Part shown: positions 1 through 5,578 of the stretch, in pieces
How positions within the stretch are numbered: position 1 is the stretch's first letter
Layout: every line of letters begins with the position of its first letter
NCBI GenBank assembly: GCA_900551515.1
Contig: URWH01000114.1
Span: 1-6,370 of the forward strand
Origin: an uncultured Porphyromonadaceae bacterium
Lineage (GTDB): Bacteria; Bacteroidota; Bacteroidia; Bacteroidales; Muribaculaceae
Length of the DNA: 6,370 nt
Direction of reading: 5' to 3'
Program-made: the position numbers and the translations under genes
Notes under the pieces: generated by a model
Seen by the model: only the letters and a program-made list of their open reading frames with translations
What the model was told of the DNA's origin: nothing
Database searches by the model: none

Positions 1-7
1 TATTCAA

Positions 8-19
8 CTGAAATTTCAG
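8..19. promoter_or_regulatory. 12-bp perfect palindrome upstream of the kinase gene
   Basis: CTGAAATTTCAG is a perfect palindrome ending 28 bp before the GTG start of the kinase. A second palindrome, TAAAATTTTA (37-46), lies just before the start. They could be operators for the two-component operon, but AT-rich palindromes arise easily by chance and no promoter box is visible in the 47 bp available. Confidence 0.25.
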
Positions 20-47
20 CGATTACAAGCAATTATTAAAATTTTAC

Positions 48-1280
48 GTGGACAACAGTGCACTGGCTATCCATCGCAGCATGAACATCTTTAACCGCAA
101 CATACCGGCGCACGACGCCCCGAAAAGCCATCGTAATTGGATCTCATTCGTGATTCACCTGCTGGTGCTCTCACTCCTGTTCATATTACCCGATATCATC
201 ATCACTATCAGCTCGCCGGACACTCCCCGCATCCCCCCGGGTCTCTATCTGAAAGTGGCTGTGTATCTCATGGTGTTTTATATCAACTACTTCCTCATCA
301 TCGACCGCACCTTTCTGCCCCGACCACGCTTTCTGCGCTTTTTCCTGATAAACCTCATGATCGCGGTCATAGCCCTGATCCTGCTTTACGTGTTCTGGCG
401 CTACATCGATCCGGGCAACAATCCTGCTCCAGCGGAGATGGCTGATGTGCACCATTTTGGTCCAGACGCCATGAGTCCGCCACCGGCGCCGGGACCGCCG
501 CCTCACGGAAACGGCGAGTCGCCATTTTTCCTCTCACGCGACTTCATCATAATCATTCTCACCATCGGCCTTGCCGTGGCCCTGCGCCTCAACTCCATCT
601 GGCGCGTCGTGGCACGTGACCGCAATGAGATGGAGCTGCTGCGCAAAGATGCCGAGCTGGTGAGGCTGCGCAATCAGCTCAACCCGCATTTCCTCTTCAA
701 CACCCTCAACGCCATCTATGCGCTCGTAGGCATCGATCCGGCCAAAGCCCAGAGCGCCATCCACCGGCTGAGCAAGATGTTGCGCTATATGCTCTACGAA
801 TGCCGCGACACCGTGGCCGTCGAACAGGAGTGTTCCTTCCTCTCCGACTATCTCGAGCTGATGAAACTGCGGCTGGCACCCGACTTCCCGCTTAAAGTGT
901 CCATCGACTGCTCCGACAATCCGATGCTCCGGATCCACCCGCTGCTGACCATCAACATCATAGAAAACGCATTCAAATTCGGCATGCGGGCCTCCGGACA
1001 GCGCATGATCGACATACGTCTGACCGTCGAAGGATCCGTGGTCAGCTGCGTGTGCTCCAACCGCTACACCCCGCAGTCCGACCGGCCGGAGTCAAGCGAC
1101 GACAAACCGGGCTACGGCATCGGACTCGAAAATCTGCGCCGGCGCCTGCAGCTGCGCTACCCCTCGGCTCACTCTCTGGAAATCACTGCCGACGGCTCAC
1201 TGTTCACCGTCGCCCTCTCGTTCGACGCCTCAAAAACCGTCATTCCACAATCGTCAACCATCTCATCACCGCAATCATGA
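48..1280 (+). CDS. LytS/YehU-type membrane sensor histidine kinase
   Basis: A 410-aa sensor kinase of the His_kinase (PF06580) plus HATPase class. It should autophosphorylate on a histidine and pass the phosphate to the LytTR regulator encoded next. Four hydrophobic segments are visible at about residues 31-54, 68-86, 95-117 and 163-182. Between the third and fourth lies a loop of about 45 residues, predicted outside the membrane, rich in Pro, His and Gly. The cytoplasmic part has the phosphoacceptor motif NQLNPHFLFNTLNA with His214, an N-box INIIENAFKFG with Asn307, and a G-box GYGIGLENLRRRL at 355-367. There is no recognisable ligand domain such as PAS or Cache, so sensing is probably by the membrane region. 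The start is uncertain: GTG at 48 follows an AT-rich stretch, but ATG at 81 (residue 12) would keep every domain. The stop overlaps the next start as ATGA, which suggests coupled translation. The signal is unknown. Confidence 0.93.
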   Translation: MDNSALAIHRSMNIFNRNIPAHDAPKSHRNWISFVIHLLVLSLLFILPDIIITISSPDTPRIPPGLYLKVAVYLMVFYINYFLIIDRTFLPRPRFLRFFLINLMIAVIALILLYVFWRYIDPGNNPAPAEMADVHHFGPDAMSPPPAPGPPPHGNGESPFFLSRDFIIIILTIGLAVALRLNSIWRVVARDRNEMELLRKDAELVRLRNQLNPHFLFNTLNAIYALVGIDPAKAQSAIHRLSKMLRYMLYECRDTVAVEQECSFLSDYLELMKLRLAPDFPLKVSIDCSDNPMLRIHPLLTINIIENAFKFGMRASGQRMIDIRLTVEGSVVSCVCSNRYTPQSDRPESSDDKPGYGIGLENLRRRLQLRYPSAHSLEITADGSLFTVALSFDASKTVIPQSSTISSPQS

Positions 1281-2023
1281 TCAAACTCCGCACATGCGTC
1301 ATCGACGACGAACCTCTTGCCGCACAACTCATTGCCCGCTACGTCACCGACACCCCCTTCCTCACCCTCGCCGGCACCTTCTCCTCGGCTCAGGAAGCCG
1401 TGCGGCATATACTGTCGGGCGAGATCGACCTCGTGTTTCTCGACATCAACATGCCGCAGATCAACGGGCTCGAATTCGCACGCATCATCCCGCCGTCATG
1501 CCGCATCGTGTTCACCACGGCCTACGAAAAATACGCCATCGAAGGATTCAAAGTCAACGCCCTCGACTATCTGCTCAAACCGGTGAGCTACGAAGAATTC
1601 CTCAGCGCCGCATCCAAAGCCGCCGCTTCGCTCACGCCGGCGAAAAGCGCCGATGAACCGCAACCCGACCGCACCATAATCATCAAAAGCGAATATCGCC
1701 TAGTGCAGATCCATCCGGTCGACATTCTCTATCTCGAAGGACTGAAAGACTATGTGAAAATCTACCTCGACGGAGAGCAGAAAAGCATCATGACGCTTAT
1801 GAACATGCGCACCCTCGAAGCCGAGCTGCCCCGCGGAATGTTCATGCGCGTCCACCGCTCCTACATCGTCAACACATCGAAGATCAAGGTCATCGAACGC
1901 AACCGTATCATCTTCGGCAACGTCCAGATACCCGTGAGCGAGTCCTACAAAAAAGATTTTTCCGACTACGTCAACTCCCGCCTCATCGGCGCCCGTTCGC
2001 CCGAATCGGCCGACGGCGAATAG
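1277..2023 (+). CDS. LytTR-family response regulator
   Basis: A 248-aa response regulator that should be phosphorylated by the kinase just upstream and bind DNA through a LytTR domain. The receiver domain covers about residues 4-120: acidic pair Asp10/Asp11, phosphoacceptor Asp56 in LVFLDINMP, Thr81 in VFTTAY, and Lys101 followed by Pro102. After a short polar linker (about 119-132), the LytTR domain runs from about 133 to 240, with typical landmarks DILYLEGLKDYVKIY and FMRVHRSYIVN. The open frame extends upstream into the kinase gene, but ATG at 1277 begins MIKLRTCVIDDEP, the normal receiver start, and overlaps the kinase stop by 4 nt. The whole two-gene unit reads as one operon. Regulators of this kind often control a neighbouring membrane protein or their own operon; no target can be named here. 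It meets the Crp-like gene end to end after 8 bp. Confidence 0.95.
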   Translation: MIKLRTCVIDDEPLAAQLIARYVTDTPFLTLAGTFSSAQEAVRHILSGEIDLVFLDINMPQINGLEFARIIPPSCRIVFTTAYEKYAIEGFKVNALDYLLKPVSYEEFLSAASKAAASLTPAKSADEPQPDRTIIIKSEYRLVQIHPVDILYLEGLKDYVKIYLDGEQKSIMTLMNMRTLEAELPRGMFMRVHRSYIVNTSKIKVIERNRIIFGNVQIPVSESYKKDFSDYVNSRLIGARSPESADGE

Positions 2024-2026
2024 GGC
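1991..2026. other. Hairpin across the end of the response regulator gene
   Basis: An imperfect inverted repeat surrounds the stop codon: GCCC (1991-1994) pairs with GGGC (2023-2026), and TTCGCC (1996-2001) pairs with GGCGAA (2015-2020). The loop is 13 nt and contains TCGGCCGA. There is no T-tract on either side, so it is not a classical intrinsic terminator. Its place at the junction of two convergent genes, with only 8 bp between stop codons, would suit a pause or RNA-end-stabilising structure. It could be chance in GC-rich coding DNA. Confidence 0.3.
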
Positions 2027-2031
2027 GTCGC

Positions 2032-2721
2032 TCAGCCTTCCGACGTCGACGTCAGCAGCGACACCATATCGGCACGCGACTTGATGCGTATCTCGCTCTG
2101 GCTGTAGTCGATGAGCCCGCGGCTTTTCATTCCCTCAAGAGTGGCTATAAACGACGACCGCTGCACGCCGAACAGGGCATACAGGTCGCGTTGACGGCAT
2201 GTGAGCACCACATCGGTGCCCCCGCGCTGCGTCAGTGCCACTATCCAGAATGCGATGCGCTCCTCCAGCGAGCCGGTGGTCAGCGCCAGCACACCGTCGA
2301 CAGCCTTCTGCGCGTTCACCGACAGCATGTTGAGATAATTAAACAGGAATATCGGGTCGGCATTGAGCAGCTTCACATAGTCGGCCTTGGCTATCTGCAA
2401 TACGCCCGTGGCGCCGATGGCCACCGCCGTGCAGGGATAAGCCGTTGCACGGCCGAACAGATACTCGGGCGCTATCACATCGGGCCGTGTGAGGGTCTGC
2501 GACACGCGGAAGCGGCCGTCGCTGTTTTCAACCGACACGCGCGCCGAGCCCGAGATGATGAATTTTATATGAGTGCATGGTTCCCCGGCCTCTACTATCT
2601 TTTCGCCGTCGAGATATTTGAGAAAATGAAACTTCGTGCGGCCCACCACTTCCGACAGTTTCGAATAGCTGACACCGTGGAAGAGCGGCAGTGCCATCAG
2701 TATTTCATACATTGATTCCAT
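2032..2721 (-). CDS. Crp/Fnr-family transcriptional regulator
   Basis: A 229-aa regulator with the Crp/Fnr layout: an N-terminal cyclic-nucleotide-binding-like beta barrel at about residues 10-120 (LPLFHGVSYSKLSEVV, then a jelly-roll segment ending SGSARVSVE), a long dimerisation helix at about 125-150, and a C-terminal winged helix-turn-helix at about 155-215 (TCRQRDLYALFGVQRSSFIATLEGMKSRGLI). The usual cAMP phosphate-binding cassette (GE...RxA) is replaced by APEYLFGRATA, so cAMP binding is doubtful. I see no cluster of four N-terminal cysteines as in Fnr, so an Fe-S oxygen sensor is unlikely. The effector is unknown. Starts at 2721 or 2712 (MYEILMALP) are both possible. The gene lies 109 bp downstream of the transporter on the same strand and may share its transcript; no TAnnTTTG box was found in the gap. 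Confidence 0.9.
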   Translation of the reverse strand: MESMYEILMALPLFHGVSYSKLSEVVGRTKFHFLKYLDGEKIVEAGEPCTHIKFIISGSARVSVENSDGRFRVSQTLTRPDVIAPEYLFGRATAYPCTAVAIGATGVLQIAKADYVKLLNADPIFLFNYLNMLSVNAQKAVDGVLALTTGSLEERIAFWIVALTQRGGTDVVLTCRQRDLYALFGVQRSSFIATLEGMKSRGLIDYSQSEIRIKSRADMVSLLTSTSEG

Positions 2722-2790
2722 CTGATTCTGTTTTTTATCTCCGGACTGCGGCTTCGTCTATTGCCGAATGCCATCCGATCTATATCATTC

Positions 2791-2811
2791 TAACGCAAGG
2801 ACACCTTGTTA
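2791..2811. promoter_or_regulatory. Small dyad between transporter and Crp-like gene
   Basis: TAAC-gc-AAGG-aca-CCTT-GTTA forms an 8-bp dyad with a 2-nt bulge in the 109-bp gap upstream of the Crp-like gene (start 2721). No T-tract follows it on the minus strand, so it is not a good terminator. It could be an operator or an RNA hairpin in the leader, or chance. It does not match the E. coli Crp half-site TGTGA. Confidence 0.2.
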
Positions 2812-2830
2812 AGTTTCGCCGAATCACACA

Positions 2831-3754
2831 TTATGCATCTTTTTGTACCGGAGCCTCACGTTTCTGGCGGTAATAAAGCTGCACGGAGTTGATCGTGTTC
2901 TGCCATGCGATGTAAGCCGCCGGCCCCACCGACGAGACAGGGTTGAGATAGGTCAGCGCCAGCCATATCGCCAGCACCGTGTTTTTCTGCCCCAAGCCCT
3001 GCGCGCCCGATATGCGGTCGCCGTAGTGCGCGCCGATGCGCCGGCCCACGAGAAACTGCAGGGCGCACACCACGCCGGCGCCCAGCGCCAGCGCCACTAT
3101 TTCGGGTATCCTGTCGGCCGGTTCGGCCATTATGAAGCTCACCGATCGGCCCACCACTATGAACAGCGACACGGCCCAGATGTAGAACGACACCGACTGC
3201 CGCGAGCCCAGCTCCCGGTGAAGGCGCGGCGTCACGGCGCGCATCGCCAGCGCCAGCACCAGCGGCAGCAGTATCAGCGGCGCCACATGACGCATGATGG
3301 CCAGCGTTGTGGCCATCACATCGACATCGCCCGACCCGATCACCGACAGCAGCAGCGGAGCCGTCACCGCCACCACCACGTTGCTCACAAGCGAATAGGC
3401 CACGAGCTTCGGCACGCTGCCGCCGAGCATCCCCGTCACCACCGGCGCCGCCGTGGCCGTCGGGCAGAACACGCATATAAACACGCCCTGCGCAACATCG
3501 TCGCTCAGCGGCCGCAACGCGGCATAAACTCCTATCGCCGCCCCCACCTGCACCGCCAGCATCCACCCGATCATCGGCGAGAGGCCTATCTCGCGCGGCG
3601 AGATCCGGCAGAAAGTGATCAGCAGCATCACGAAAATAAGATAGGGCGTGAGAAACGCCACATAGGAAATATAACTATGAAACAGCAGTCCGCTCAGCAT
3701 CGCTGCCGGAAGCATCCACGGCTTCAGCCGCTGCCGGATCTCACTCGCTCTCAT
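2831..3754 (-). CDS. BASS/SBF-family (bile acid:sodium symporter-like) membrane transporter
   Basis: A 307-aa inner-membrane protein with about nine to ten hydrophobic segments, the usual length and texture of the BASS/SBF family, whose members carry bile acids, pantothenate, pyruvate and other organic anions. Two family signatures align by eye. FCPTATAAPVVTGMLGG (residues 96-112) matches the TM4 CPGGTxSNV motif, and GLGQKNTVLAIW (253-264) matches the TM9 ExGxQNxxLA motif. At the sites that hold sodium in the Neisseria ASBT structure, Ser-Asn is Ala103-Pro104, Glu is Gly253 and Gln is Lys257, so Na+ coupling is doubtful. The open frame can be extended to 3946, but that part is Arg-rich, overlaps a strong hairpin and runs upstream of a good promoter. 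ATG at 3754 gives the family-typical N-terminus. It is probably first in a unit with the Crp-like gene. Substrate unknown. Confidence 0.88.
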   Translation of the reverse strand: MRASEIRQRLKPWMLPAAMLSGLLFHSYISYVAFLTPYLIFVMLLITFCRISPREIGLSPMIGWMLAVQVGAAIGVYAALRPLSDDVAQGVFICVFCPTATAAPVVTGMLGGSVPKLVAYSLVSNVVVAVTAPLLLSVIGSGDVDVMATTLAIMRHVAPLILLPLVLALAMRAVTPRLHRELGSRQSVSFYIWAVSLFIVVGRSVSFIMAEPADRIPEIVALALGAGVVCALQFLVGRRIGAHYGDRISGAQGLGQKNTVLAIWLALTYLNPVSSVGPAAYIAWQNTINSVQLYYRQKREAPVQKDA

Positions 3755-3774
3755 AAACAAACTGATATTTGACG

Positions 3775-3806
3775 CAAAATTACAAAACTGCGCCCCTATA
3801 GCCAAA
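3775..3806 (-). promoter_or_regulatory. Bacteroidota-type promoter for the transporter gene
   Basis: Read on the minus strand, a -33 box TTTG (3806-3803) is followed after exactly 20 nt by a -7 box TAATTTTG (3782-3775), which fits the Bacteroidota consensus TTTG-N19-21-TAnnTTTG. Transcription would start near 3768, about 15 nt before ATG 3754. This supports the shorter transporter start. The -33 box sits inside the T-tract of the adjoining hairpin. Confidence 0.75.
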
Positions 3807-3848
3807 TAAAAGCGGCGGAAGATGGAGGTATACTCCGGCTTCCGCCGC
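3804..3848 (-). terminator. Strong hairpin plus T-tract facing the minus strand
   Basis: A perfect 10-bp inverted repeat GCGGCGGAAG (3812-3821) / CTTCCGCCGC (3839-3848) encloses a further GGAG/CTCC stem and a 5-nt loop. On the minus strand it is followed directly by TTTTATTT. This is the form of an intrinsic terminator for a transcript arriving from the right. The nearest minus-strand gene in that direction ends at 4179, 330 bp away. The tail overlaps the transporter's -33 box, so it may insulate that promoter from upstream readthrough. Confidence 0.65.
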
Positions 3849-3964
3849 GGGCACCAGTTGCCGCCAAGTCGGCGCAAACGCAATCGAAAACATTTCCAAA
3901 AACGAAAACCCGGGATCCACACGAAAGCGAAAACAGCCTCCGACACTCAAGTCTTCATCGGCAT

Positions 3965-3999
3965 GGGCATTGGCGCCGATGTGGCGCCGCCCGTTTTTT
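3965..3999 (+). terminator. Intrinsic terminator facing the plus strand, orphan
   Basis: GGGC (3965-3968) pairs with GCCC (3989-3992) and GGCGCC (3972-3977) pairs with GGCGCC (3983-3988), with a 3-nt bulge and a 5-nt loop. One G then separates the stem from six T residues (3994-3999). This is a good plus-strand intrinsic terminator. No plus-strand gene lies upstream within the intergenic region, so it would end an unannotated small RNA or a transcript antisense to the transporter. Confidence 0.6.
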
Positions 4000-4178
4000 G
4001 TTGCGTAGCCCGGTCAAATCAGTCAAATTGATTGTATAAACAACCGCTCCGGAGGTTCCCCACACGGGTCGCGGAATCATTTTTTTGATTTCAATGAGAT
4101 TGCTCCGACCGGCCGGCATTCAGTTCCGAGCGTCAAACAAACGGACTACCCGGTGACTTACTGCCGCCCTCTTTTTTT

Positions 4179-5075
4179 TTACTTTTTACCGAGCTGTGTC
4201 ACCTCGTCGTATATTCCGCTCAGCGACTGCGGTATCACAATCTTGTAATTGCCTATGGCGCGTGCGCGTTCCTTACGGTAAACGGCCGCCTCGTCGGCAA
4301 TGCGCTGTTGTTCGTCCATAAATCTTTTTCGGCGCAGAGCCACCTCGGAGGCATATTCCAGCTCCGACTCCTTGACAGCCTTCTGGCAGCCGAATTTTAT
4401 GGCGTTGAGGCCTGCCTGCGCTTCGCGATACTGTTTCTGCAACTTGAAGTAAAGGTCGTCGACCTCCTTCTCGTCCAAAGAAGGTTCGTAGGCATAGATA
4501 ACCGTGTCGCGACCCTGGCCTACGGCTTTGCGAGGATTGAGGATTGTGGCCAACATTCGTTCGCGGGCTGTGGCAAACGAACCTTCGGGGTGGATAGCCT
4601 TGCCCAGTACAGCCGCAAAAGTTTCCAGCTCATAGTAGCGGTTGCGCTCGTCCAAAGTGAGCGAAGCGTAATATTCATCTTCAGTCAGCGCCGGCGCGGG
4701 AGCCACATATTCTACAGGCTTTATACCTTTCAGCTCCATGTAGTCCTCGTCGGTCATATCCGAAACTTCTTTAAGCATCCGTTCCTTGGCCTTAATGGCC
4801 TCACGAAGCCATGCTATAAGCGATTTGGCTTTGGCAATGGCGGTGAGCTTGCGCGGCACGTCGGCCAGTTCTTCAGAATCTCTTCCCTTGCTCATGAGTT
4901 CACTGGTTTCAGAGCCTATGAGCGACACCGACACGGAATAGAAAGCCATATTGGAGAGCGCTGTTTCAAGGCCGCGTATCATCTCCTTGGCGAGATTTGC
5001 CACGTGGTCGGCCGAAGTGGATGTAAGCCCCTGTCCATCCTTCGAAAAGAAAATCATGTCATTCTTCATAGTCAT
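4179..5075 (-). CDS. Uncharacterised helical protein of a Bacteroidales family
   Basis: A 298-aa protein whose function I cannot assign. I have a loose memory of similar hypothetical proteins in Bacteroides and Prevotella, sharing the N-terminal SKDGQGLTSTSA-like start and a C-terminal IGNYKIVIPQSL-like segment. There is no signal peptide and no membrane segment, so it is probably cytosolic. Residues about 22-115 are helical, with a conserved-looking SLIAWLREAIKAKERMLKEV stretch. A Pro/Ala linker (about 120-130) leads to LTEDEYYASLTLDERNRYYELETFAAVLGKAIHP. A charged, probably coiled-coil region (about 205-275) follows, before a short C-terminal cap. No catalytic motif is evident. Codon use looks slightly less GC-biased than its neighbours. 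The start could be 5075 or, two codons later, 5069. It stands alone, with its own -7 box upstream and gene-free DNA on both sides. Confidence 0.85.
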   Translation of the reverse strand: MTMKNDMIFFSKDGQGLTSTSADHVANLAKEMIRGLETALSNMAFYSVSVSLIGSETSELMSKGRDSEELADVPRKLTAIAKAKSLIAWLREAIKAKERMLKEVSDMTDEDYMELKGIKPVEYVAPAPALTEDEYYASLTLDERNRYYELETFAAVLGKAIHPEGSFATARERMLATILNPRKAVGQGRDTVIYAYEPSLDEKEVDDLYFKLQKQYREAQAGLNAIKFGCQKAVKESELEYASEVALRRKRFMDEQQRIADEAAVYRKERARAIGNYKIVIPQSLSGIYDEVTQLGKK

Positions 5076-5097
5076 TCGTTTTTTAGAGTTTTCACTG

Positions 5098-5105
5098 CAA
5101 AGATA
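5098..5105 (-). promoter_or_regulatory. -7 box of the promoter for the 298-aa protein
   Basis: TATCTTTG on the minus strand matches TAnnTTTG exactly and lies 22 nt upstream of ATG 5075. No TTTG is found at the expected -33 distance (the bases there are AT-rich). Farther upstream are two A/T tracts, which could act as an UP-element-like booster. Confidence 0.55.
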
Positions 5106-5136
5106 AATATGGCGTTGCGCAATCTATATGCGCAGC

Positions 5137-5160
5137 GAAAAAAATTTCAAAAAAAATTTC
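5137..5160. repeat. Tandem A-tract repeat upstream of the 298-aa gene
   Basis: Two near-identical 12-nt units (GAAAAAAATTTC and AAAAAAAATTTC) lie in tandem, about 32-55 bp upstream of the -7 box at 5098-5105. Phased A/T tracts of this kind bend DNA and can serve as UP elements or binding sites for nucleoid proteins. The repeat is plain in the sequence; the role is inferred. Confidence 0.5.
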
Positions 5161-5263
5161 ATGTCAGCGCATGAAAACCACTCGCTGAGGCCTCGGGAAT
5201 CCCGGTCGCCCAGAGCTTTCACACCCGTTAAGCACCTCAATCTTGGCAAATTGCACCCGGCAC

Positions 5264-5301
5264 AAAAAAAGAGAACCCGCATCCGGGTGGTCGGGTGCGG
5301 G
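5264..5301 (-). terminator. Intrinsic terminator facing the minus strand, orphan
   Basis: CCCGCATCCG (5276-5285) pairs with CGGGTGCGGG (5292-5301) over 10 bp with one G-T wobble and a 6-nt loop. On the minus strand it is followed by TTCTC and then seven T residues (5270-5264). No minus-strand gene ends here: the interval from here to yceD has none. It would end an unannotated minus-strand transcript starting between about 5302 and the yceD promoter region, or antisense readthrough from yceD. Confidence 0.6.
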
Positions 5302-5503
5302 AGATGAGGGTCATCGTTCAATCTGAATCTTCGTGACTTTTTAATAACGTCAGCAAAATGCCCTCTCTTTTTTATCACTAAAACCACCCCCGCGCATAAA
5401 AAGTTCGCGCCGCCCACATTTATTTTCAAAATAATCATTTTTCAGCACGCACACACCGCCGAAGCCACATATTCGCCCGACGTCCCCTTTTTGTCACTTT
5501 ATT

Positions 5504-5534
5504 TTTGCCGAATCGAACTAATTATTTAGATTTG
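5504..5534 (+). promoter_or_regulatory. Bacteroidota-type promoter for yceD
   Basis: TTTG (5504-5507), a 19-nt spacer and TAGATTTG (5527-5534) match the Bacteroidota consensus fully. The transcription start would be near 5540, leaving an A-rich leader of about 40 nt without a Shine-Dalgarno motif before the GTG at 5579, as is usual in this phylum. Confidence 0.8.
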
Positions 5535-5578
5535 CACCATCATAAACGAACCAAAAACAACTAAAACAGCATTACAAA

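Larger units (their letters stand above)
3755..4178. other. Gene-free intergenic stretch (424 bp)
   Basis: No convincing coding sequence on either strand. It holds the transporter promoter, a minus-strand terminator (3804-3848), a plus-strand terminator (3965-3999), a short direct repeat GTCAAAT at 4013-4019 and 4022-4028, the palindromes CTCCGGAG (4047-4054) and CCGGCCGG (4109-4116), and an AATCA/TGATT mini-hairpin with a T6 loop (4075-4090). I see no tRNA or known riboswitch. A 69-codon plus-strand frame at 3822-4031 runs through both hairpins and is not believable as a gene. Confidence 0.6.
5076..5578. other. Divergent gene-free region between the 298-aa gene and yceD (503 bp)
   Basis: No believable gene. 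It contains the minus-strand promoter of the 298-aa protein at one end and the yceD promoter at the other. Also present are the A-tract repeat (5137-5160), a TTGCGCAA palindrome (5115-5122), GAGGCCTC (5187-5194) next to CGGGAATCCCG, a minus-strand hairpin with T-tract (5264-5301), and a weak plus-strand GAGGG/CCCTC pairing (5306-5310 and 5361-5365) with a T-rich tail. A 104-codon minus-strand frame (5124-5438) runs straight through the terminator and the A-tracts and is not credible. Confidence 0.6.

Noticed and set aside
1052..1276. Upstream extension of the response regulator frame inside the kinase gene
   Set aside because: The receiver domain begins normally at ATG 1277, which overlaps the kinase stop as ATGA; the extension is an out-of-frame reading of the kinase ATPase domain.
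2843..3772. 309-codon plus-strand frame rich in His and Arg
   Set aside because: It is antisense to the transporter gene and its His/Arg/Gln excess is typical of the reverse reading of GC-rich membrane-protein codons.
3755..3946. N-terminal extension of the transporter to GTG 3946 (371 aa)
   Set aside because: The added 64 residues are Arg-rich and unlike the family, they span a strong hairpin terminator, and a good promoter (3775-3806) lies downstream of them.
3822..4031. 69-codon plus-strand frame in the intergenic region
   Set aside because: It starts inside one hairpin, runs through the plus-strand terminator, and the protein looks random and basic.
4308..5174. 288-codon plus-strand frame opposite the 298-aa gene
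   Set aside because: It is an antisense shadow; the minus-strand frame has the promoter and plausible protein composition.
5276..5335. tRNA-like look of the hairpin followed by CGTTCAATCTGA
   Set aside because: No acceptor stem, D-arm or anticodon arm can be laid out around it.
5306..5376. Possible plus-strand terminator GAGGG...CCCTC with T-run
   Set aside because: Only 5 bp of stem around a loop of about 50 nt; too weak to call as a terminator.
5124..5438. 104-codon minus-strand frame
   Set aside because: It runs through a terminator hairpin, the A-tract repeat and the promoter region of the next gene; composition is not protein-like.
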